A DNA stretch of 64,000 bases from CAVPDA01 sp963702495 (GTDB lineage: Bacteria; Pseudomonadota; Gammaproteobacteria; Burkholderiales; Rhodocyclaceae). The stretch spans positions 124,001 through 188,000 of the forward strand of contig CAVPDA010000003.1 in the NCBI GenBank assembly GCA_963702495.1, in the 5' to 3' direction. The position numbers and the translations under genes are program-made. Position 1 is the first letter of the stretch; each line of letters begins with the position of its first letter. Under the pieces are notes generated by a model. The model had not been told where the DNA came from. It worked only from the letters and a program-made list of their open reading frames with translations, and made no database searches. This document shows positions 59,027 to 64,000 of this stretch, piece after piece.

Positions 59027-60643
59027 TCAAATGGGTTTTACGGATGATTCGTTGAGGGTGGCGTCGAACATGTCGATCATGTCGCGCACGAAACCGTCCT
59101 GCTCGAGGGCCGACACCGCCCGGTTGTGGCGTTCCTGCTGTTCCAAATGCAGGCGCTGGGCCGGCGTTTCGCCTTCGATCCGGGCCACCTCGATCTGCAG
59201 CTTGAGGGGCCGGCCGAAATGGGCCGCCAACTCGGCCTGCAGCTTTTCCTGCGGCGACTTGTTGATCAGCAGCGACTTGTGGGTCGGCGACAGGCGCAGT
59301 CGCACCGCATTGTCTTCCACACCGATCCACTCGCAGTGCTGGGCCAGTTCCCGCACCATGCCGCCGAGCTTCAGGCTGGCGATCAGCTCGCGCCAGTCGC
59401 TGGCGGTGCCCGTCAGGTGCTGCGCTTGGGGCTCCGCGGAGGCTGTCGCTTGCGCTGCCGGCTGCGGCGCGGTGGGCGGCGCCGGCGCCGGGGGCTGCGC
59501 GGCACTCGGCGGCCGCGCGGCGGCAGCGGTCGGCCGCGCCGGCGCGCCCAGCGCGGCAGGCATCTCCGGACGGAAGGCGGCGAGCCGCAGCAGCGTCATG
59601 GTGAAGCCGGCATACTCGTCCGGCGCCAGCGCCAGATCGGCGCGGCCCTGGATCGCGATCTGATAGGCGAGTTGCAGGAACTCCGCATCGAAGGCCTGGG
59701 CATAGGGTGTCAGGCGGGACCGCTCCGCCTCGTCGGCGATGGCGTCGGGGGCGAACTGGACCAGGGCGATGCGGTGCAGCAGCGTCGCCAGTTCCTGCAG
59801 CGCGGAATCGAAGGACAGGCTGCGCGCGTCCATGGCGTCGGCCACCGCCAGCATGGCATGCACGTCGTTCGCGCTCAGGCCGTCGAGCACCGCATACAGG
59901 TGATCCTCGCCCACGGTGCCGAGCATGGCGCGCACCGCTTCCTCCTCCACCCGGCCGGCGCCGTGGGCGATGGCCTGGTCGAGCAGCGACAGCGCATCGC
60001 GCATGCTGCCCGCCGCCGCCTTGGCCAGCAGGCGCAATGCCGGCGGTTCGCACGGCACCTGCTCCGCTTCCAGCACCCGCGACAGATGCTCGACGATGTG
60101 CTGCGGCGGCATCTGTTTCAGGTTGAACTGAAGGCAGCGGCTGAGCACGGTGACGGGGATCTTCTGCGGGTCGGTGGTGGCGAGGATGAACTTGATGTGC
60201 TCCGGCGGCTCCTCCAGCGTCTTCAGCATGGCGTTGAAGGCGGAGGTGGACAACATGTGCACCTCGTCGATCACATACACCTTGAAGCGGCCTCTGGTGG
60301 GGGCGTAGGAGGCGCTCTCCAGCAACTGACGCATCTCGTCCACGCGGGTGTTGGTGGCGGCATCCACCTCCAGCAGATCGACGAAGCGGCCGGCATCGAT
60401 CTCCTGGCAGGCGCTGCACACGCCACAGGGCGTGGCGGTGATTCCGGTCTCGCAGTTGAGGGCCTTGGCGAGGATGCGCGCCAGCGTCGTCTTGCCGACA
60501 CCCCGGGTGCCGGTGAACAGGTAGGCGTGATGCAGCCGCTGGCTCTCCAGCGCATGGGTCAGGGCACGCACCACATGCTCCTGCCCCACCAGGGTGGCGA
60601 AGCTCCGGGGCCGCCATTTGCGCGCGAGGACCTGATAACTCAT
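59027..60643 (-). CDS. dnaX: DNA polymerase III subunit tau/gamma
   Basis: Clamp-loader ATPase, 538 residues. Opens MSYQVLARKWRPRSFATLVG; P-loop GTRGVGKTTLARILAKAL; four-Cys zinc site CETGITATPCGVCSACQEID; DExx box VIDEVHMLSTSAFNAML; sensor SRCLQFNLKQM. Then a Pro/Ala-rich linker and the tau C-terminal domain (DWRELIASLKLGGMVRELAQ). No A-rich slippery site for making gamma is visible. Confidence 0.96.
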   Translation of the reverse strand: MSYQVLARKWRPRSFATLVGQEHVVRALTHALESQRLHHAYLFTGTRGVGKTTLARILAKALNCETGITATPCGVCSACQEIDAGRFVDLLEVDAATNTRVDEMRQLLESASYAPTRGRFKVYVIDEVHMLSTSAFNAMLKTLEEPPEHIKFILATTDPQKIPVTVLSRCLQFNLKQMPPQHIVEHLSRVLEAEQVPCEPPALRLLAKAAAGSMRDALSLLDQAIAHGAGRVEEEAVRAMLGTVGEDHLYAVLDGLSANDVHAMLAVADAMDARSLSFDSALQELATLLHRIALVQFAPDAIADEAERSRLTPYAQAFDAEFLQLAYQIAIQGRADLALAPDEYAGFTMTLLRLAAFRPEMPAALGAPARPTAAAARPPSAAQPPAPAPPTAPQPAAQATASAEPQAQHLTGTASDWRELIASLKLGGMVRELAQHCEWIGVEDNAVRLRLSPTHKSLLINKSPQEKLQAELAAHFGRPLKLQIEVARIEGETPAQRLHLEQQERHNRAVSALEQDGFVRDMIDMFDATLNESSVKPI

Positions 60644-60731
60644 GGGGAAATTCTAGCAGATGCGCCGCATTGCCCGAGGCGCTACGGTCCGGCGCAGGGG
60701 GCGGGTGAGTAAGGGAGAAGCGAAAGGAAGT

Positions 60732-60831
60732 GTGGCGAGCCTGACCCCCGGCACTTGCAGTAAGCGGCTGTGGCTGCTTCCTTCCGGACCTGACCAGGTT
60801 GACCACGCTGCAATGCGGGGAGACCCGCCAC
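60732..60831 (-). ncRNA. ffs: Signal recognition particle 4.5S RNA
   Basis: On the minus strand the apical loop reads CAGGTCAGGTCCGGAAGGAA followed by GCAGCC, the near-invariant domain IV that binds Ffh. The ends pair (GTGGCGGG at the 5' side with CTCGCCAC at the 3' side), giving a hairpin of about 100 nt. It lies just upstream of dnaX, as in many Betaproteobacteria. Exact ends are estimated from the pairing. Confidence 0.93.
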
Positions 60832-60856
60832 GGCCCATTCTATCAAGAAACGGCCG

Positions 60857-61120
60857 CTAGCCGCCGCCGCGCTGGAAATAGCGCAGGAAGCGGGCGATCC
60901 ACGCCGCGCGCTCGTCGGCGCTGTAGCCGTCGAGGCAGAACGAGACACGGTGGCGCGGCAGGCGCAGCAAGGCGATCACACGGTCCGGCAGCGGCTCCAG
61001 TTCGATGCGCCAGGCGCGCCCTCCGCGCGTGCAGGAATAGGCGTTGCCGGCGCGGACATAGGGCACGTCGCCGACGGCATCCGCCAGACTGCGCTCGAAC
61101 TCGGCGCGGGTGATCGACAT
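60857..61120 (-). CDS. Small hypothetical protein in the MoaD-like operon
   Basis: 87 residues: MSITRAEFERSLADAVGDVP, YVRAGNAYSCTRGGRAWRIE, LEPLPDRVIALLRLPRHRVS. Looks like a small soluble alpha/beta protein; no family assigned. Starts 66 bases after the MoaD-like stop on the same strand, so it is likely the last gene of that operon. Confidence 0.6.
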   Translation of the reverse strand: MSITRAEFERSLADAVGDVPYVRAGNAYSCTRGGRAWRIELEPLPDRVIALLRLPRHRVSFCLDGYSADERAAWIARFLRYFQRGGG

Positions 61121-61186
61121 GTCCCAGGAAAACTCAGAGGGGGCGGAGATCTGCCCCGCCCCCTCCGGCGACGAAGCGGCCACGGT

Positions 61187-61442
61187 TCAGCCGCCGGCGA
61201 TCGGCGGCCAGATCGCCAGCACGTCTCCCTCCCGCAGCGCACGCGAACTGCGCGCGCCGGGCGGAACGTAGTGACCGTTGATCAAGACCAGGTGAACCTG
61301 CTTTCTGCGGCAGGTTCAAGGGCCCGATAACGTCCGCCACCGTAGCACCGTCATCCGTCTGCAGCGGCAGTTCGTTCGACCTGCGGGCTTCGAGCGGCAG
61401 ATAGTCGCTGAGCGTGGCGTAGAGCTTGAGCGTGATGTTCAT
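61187..61442 (-). CDS. MoaD/ThiS family sulfur-carrier-like protein, one frameshift
   Basis: Beta-grasp ubiquitin-like protein: MNITLKLYATLSDYLPLEAR, DDGATVADVIGPLNLPQKQ, and after one inserted base at about 61301, VHLVLINGHYVPPGARS, LREGDVLAIWPPIAGG. It ends in Gly-Gly, the site that is adenylated and thiocarboxylated in MoaD and ThiS. Directly downstream of two FAD oxidoreductase genes. In tungsten or molybdenum enzyme operons such dedicated MoaD-like proteins serve cofactor synthesis. Confidence 0.8.
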
Positions 61443-61543
61443 ACACGATTGACCGCATCAGCCAGAAATAGGTTTCGTGATCCGCGGATGTCGCGTTGCG
61501 AAGCCGGAGCAAGCCAACCCGTCGCCGCCAATCCGGACGGCGC

Positions 61544-62779
61544 TCAGCGTTCGGTGAGATCGACGAACGCATCCATCACCAACTGCGGGTTGCGCAGCAG
61601 CGCGTCCTTCCATTCGCCGAGATTGCGGCGGGTCTGGATCAGTCCGCGCACCGCGCCGACCTGGCGGGTCTGCCCGACGATGATGGCGCCGATGAGGATG
61701 TCGCCCTCGAAGCACAGGCGGGTATAGAGAAAGTGCTCCTCGTCCACCGCTTCGGCCGTTTCCCCGCCCCTCCGTCCCTGCCACAGGCCGAAGGTGTAGG
61801 AAACCAGGCCGACGGTGTCGAGCACGTTCATGCTGAGACTGCCGCGATACGGCGCGTTCCTGCCGGCCATGTTGAGGGCGGCGACGCGGCCGTGCTCGGT
61901 GGCGGTCGGCTGCAAGGCGTGCACCACCCACTCGCCGGTGGAGAAATCGCGCCCTTGGGCGACATCCCCGGCGGCGTAGATGCACGGCACCGTGGTCTCC
62001 ATGCGATCGTTGATGACGATGCCCTGATCGACCTCGGCGCCGGTTCCTTCGAGAAAGGCCACGTTGGGATGCACGCCGGTGGCGACGATGATCAGGTCCG
62101 CAGGCAGCGTCTGCGTGTCCATGACCAGCGACGGACCCGGTTCGATGCGCTCGACGCGGCCCTTGGTGATGACATTGACGCCTTTGCTCTCGAGCCAGCG
62201 CTGCAGCATTCGGCTGCCCACCGGCGTCATCATCGAGCGCAGGATCTGCCCCTGGCGGCCGGCAATCACCGACAGATGCGCTCCGCTCTCCACCAGCGAT
62301 TTCATGGTGACGCCGGCGACGAAACCGGCACCGATCATCACCACCCTGGTCCCGGGTTTGAGCTTGGCGGCGATGAGCCGCGCGTCATCGAGGGTCCAGC
62401 AGGTGACCACGCCCTCGAGCCCGGTGCCGGGGATGGGGGGCAGCACGGGAGAGGAGCCGGTGGCTACCAGCAGCCGGTCGTATTCCAGGGTGGTGCCGTC
62501 GTCCAGATCGACGCTGCCGCCCCGTTCGCCGGCGTGCACCCGGATCGCCTTGTTGTTGCGGTAGCGCACATTGAGGTGCGTCAGATGGCCGGCATCCCGG
62601 CGCTGCAGCGCGCCGCCCTCGTCGATCCGCCCGGCCAGGATGTAGGGGATCGCCATGCGGGCATAGGGCGCCCCCGGCTCGCCGCTGAGCAGCGTGATTT
62701 CGCCCTGCGCATCCTCCTGGCGCAGCGTCTCTGCCGCCCGGACGCCGGCGGGTCCGGCACCGACAATGACGTATTTCAT
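61544..62779 (-). CDS. FAD/NAD(P)-dependent oxidoreductase (paralogue 1)
   Basis: About 411 residues. FAD-binding MKYVIVGAGPAGVRAAETLR; NAD(P)-binding RVVMIGAGFVAGVTMKSLVE; second FAD motif CIYAAGDVAQGRDFSTG. No redox-active CxxxxC is seen after the first motif, so it is nearer to NADH:acceptor reductases than to thioredoxin-reductase-type enzymes. ATG 62779. Followed by the MoaD-like gene. Confidence 0.88.
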   Translation of the reverse strand: MKYVIVGAGPAGVRAAETLRQEDAQGEITLLSGEPGAPYARMAIPYILAGRIDEGGALQRRDAGHLTHLNVRYRNNKAIRVHAGERGGSVDLDDGTTLEYDRLLVATGSSPVLPPIPGTGLEGVVTCWTLDDARLIAAKLKPGTRVVMIGAGFVAGVTMKSLVESGAHLSVIAGRQGQILRSMMTPVGSRMLQRWLESKGVNVITKGRVERIEPGPSLVMDTQTLPADLIIVATGVHPNVAFLEGTGAEVDQGIVINDRMETTVPCIYAAGDVAQGRDFSTGEWVVHALQPTATEHGRVAALNMAGRNAPYRGSLSMNVLDTVGLVSYTFGLWQGRRGGETAEAVDEEHFLYTRLCFEGDILIGAIIVGQTRQVGAVRGLIQTRRNLGEWKDALLRNPQLVMDAFVDLTER

Positions 62780-62872
62780 TCTTCCTCCCGTGACCATCCC
62801 GATGCTATCCCTCGTGCGCCGTGGAACCTCCTCAGCCGGGATGCCCGCGATCAGGCATTGCGCCCGACCGGC

Positions 62873-64000
62873 TCAGACCACGCGGGATTGCGCCGAGGCG
62901 CAGGCGAGATAGGCCTCCTTGATGCGCATCGGGTCGCGCAGCAATTCGTCCTTCCACTCGCCCAGGCGAACCCGCGTCTGAATCAGCCCGCGCAATATGC
63001 CGACGTGCTCGGTCAGGCCGATGCTGGTGGCGCCGATCAGCAAGTCGCCCTTGAACTGGAGGCTGAGGTAGCGGAACTGGCCTTCATCGACGATCTCGAC
63101 CGACTGTCCTCCCTCGACCCCTTCCCATGCGCCGAAGGAGGAGGAGATCAGGCCGAGCGTGTCGAGCACGTTGATCGACATCGCGCCCTGCGATACCGGG
63201 CTCTTGCCCACCATGTTGAGGCCGGCGATCCGCGCCTGATCGGCCGCATTCGGCTGAATCGCATTGACCAGGCGTTTGCCGGTACTGAACTCGATCCCCT
63301 CTGCCACGTCGCCGGCCGCGAAGACGGCGGGATCGTTGGTCTGCATGCGCTCGTCCACCAGCACGCCGACATCGGTCGCGATGCCGCTGCCGCTCAGGAA
63401 CCCGATATTGGGCCGTACCCCCGCCGCCGCGATGATCAGCTCGCATTCGATCACCTCGCCGGTGGACAGGCGCGCCCGCATCACTGCGCCGTCGCCGCCC
63501 TCGATCGCCTCGACCCGCGCGTTGGTGAGAACCCGGACGCCCTTTGCCTCGACCCACCTCTTGATCATGGTGCCCGCGCCCAGGGTCATCATGCGCGGCA
63601 CCATACGGTCGCCGGCTTCCACCACCGTGAGCTGCACGCCACGCGCTACCAGCGCCTCGAGGATGATGCAGCCGATGAAGCCGGCGCCGATCTGCAGCAC
63701 GCGGGCACCGGGGCTGGACTTCTGCGCGATCTTGCGCGCATCCTCCAGGGTCCAGCAGGCATGGACATTGGGCAGATCGATGCCCGGCACCGGCAGCCGC
63801 GTCGGGTGCGAACCGGTCGCGATCAGCAGGCGGTCGTAGGGCAGCGACGACCCGTCTTCCAGCCTGACCTGCTTCGCTTGCGTGTCGACGCCCTGCACCC
63901 GCCCGGATACCAGTTCGATGCGCTGGTTCTCGAAATGCCCCGCCTCCTTGCGCAGATAGGTCCCGTCCTCGCCGATCTTTCCGACCAGCAGGTAAGGAAT
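62873..64000 (-). CDS. FAD/NAD(P)-dependent oxidoreductase (paralogue 2), N-terminus outside window
   Basis: The same architecture as the gene at 61544: LLIATGSHPTRLPVPGIDLP, RVLQIGAGFIGCIILEALVA, AVFAAGDVAEGIEFSTGKRL and a matching C-terminus (RVRLGEWKDELLRDPMRIKE). The frame is open to 64000 (IPYLLVGKIGEDGTYLRKEA), so about 50 N-terminal residues with the first FAD motif lie beyond the edge. The two genes are tandem, 93 bases apart, and appear to be duplicates. Confidence 0.88.
   Translation of the reverse strand: MPYLLVGKIGEDGTYLRKEAGHFENQRIELVSGRVQGVDTQAKQVRLEDGSSLPYDRLLIATGSHPTRLPVPGIDLPNVHACWTLEDARKIAQKSSPGARVLQIGAGFIGCIILEALVARGVQLTVVEAGDRMVPRMMTLGAGTMIKRWVEAKGVRVLTNARVEAIEGGDGAVMRARLSTGEVIECELIIAAAGVRPNIGFLSGSGIATDVGVLVDERMQTNDPAVFAAGDVAEGIEFSTGKRLVNAIQPNAADQARIAGLNMVGKSPVSQGAMSINVLDTLGLISSSFGAWEGVEGGQSVEIVDEGQFRYLSLQFKGDLLIGATSIGLTEHVGILRGLIQTRVRLGEWKDELLRDPMRIKEAYLACASAQSRVV

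Noticed and set aside
59027..60643. Programmed frameshift in dnaX for a gamma subunit
   Set aside because: No A-rich slippery heptamer is visible in the region before the tau-specific domain.
59126..60712. Long plus-strand open frame opposite dnaX
   Set aside because: dnaX is unambiguous; the antisense product is Gly/Arg/Gln-rich and meaningless.

Overview
The window is GC-rich DNA from a betaproteobacterium. The support is the right-hand 10 kb: petA-petB-petC followed by sspA-sspB, and dnaX-ybaB-recR with the SRP RNA gene upstream, both arrangements familiar in Betaproteobacteria. A PEP-CTERM-type exopolysaccharide priming transferase, an NdvB-type glucan synthase and cytochromes of the c' and P460 types agree with this. 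The order within the class cannot be fixed from the sequence.

Layout. 1-3.7 kb: a TIR/NB-ARC STAND protein running off the left edge, a membrane diguanylate cyclase and a MATE exporter. 3.8-10.5 kb: dodecin, a Tat-exported phosphoesterase, a c'-like cytochrome, a degenerate cytochrome-like protein, a lytic-transglycosylase-like protein, a DUF2789 protein and a trypsin-like PDZ protease. 10.8-16.6 kb: a SIR2-domain protein ending in a degenerate response-regulator receiver domain, a transmembrane Ser/Thr kinase with a Cache-like sensor, and an HD-GYP phosphodiesterase. 16.6-18 kb is gene-poor and holds an orphan VapB-like antitoxin. 18-23.3 kb: the tail-specific protease Prc, a decayed serine hydrolase, a divergent cytochrome P460/MarR pair around a perfect palindrome, and an MgtA remnant. 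23.3-33.3 kb: the very large cyclic beta-1,2-glucan synthase gene and an AI-2E/PerM family transporter. 33.9-39.9 kb and 45.5-48.6 kb: two clusters of tiny envelope and stress proteins (BON, GlsB/YeaQ, CsbD, DUF883, DUF3309, DUF1328, entericidin, glycine-zipper, SlyB-like). Between them lie a Crp-like regulator, a response regulator, a hybrid histidine kinase, a collagen-like lipoprotein and folE. 48.8-54 kb: the exopolysaccharide transferase, a second Crp paralogue and a GT4 glycosyltransferase. 54-64 kb: sspB-sspA, petC-petB-petA, recR-ybaB-dnaX, ffs, and the end of an operon with a MoaD-like sulfur carrier and two paralogous FAD oxidoreductases.

Themes. Cell-envelope adaptation dominates: periplasmic glucan, EPS, small lipoproteins, Prc, a PDZ protease, a transglycosylase and c-di-GMP enzymes. 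It is mixed with two putative NAD-consuming immune-type proteins (TIR-STAND and SIR2).

A caution for every user: at least twelve genes that look otherwise intact, including petA and petC, are broken by what reads as a single inserted base. These are more likely sequence errors than true pseudogenes. Real decay is seen in the serine hydrolase, the MgtA fragment and two BON fragments.
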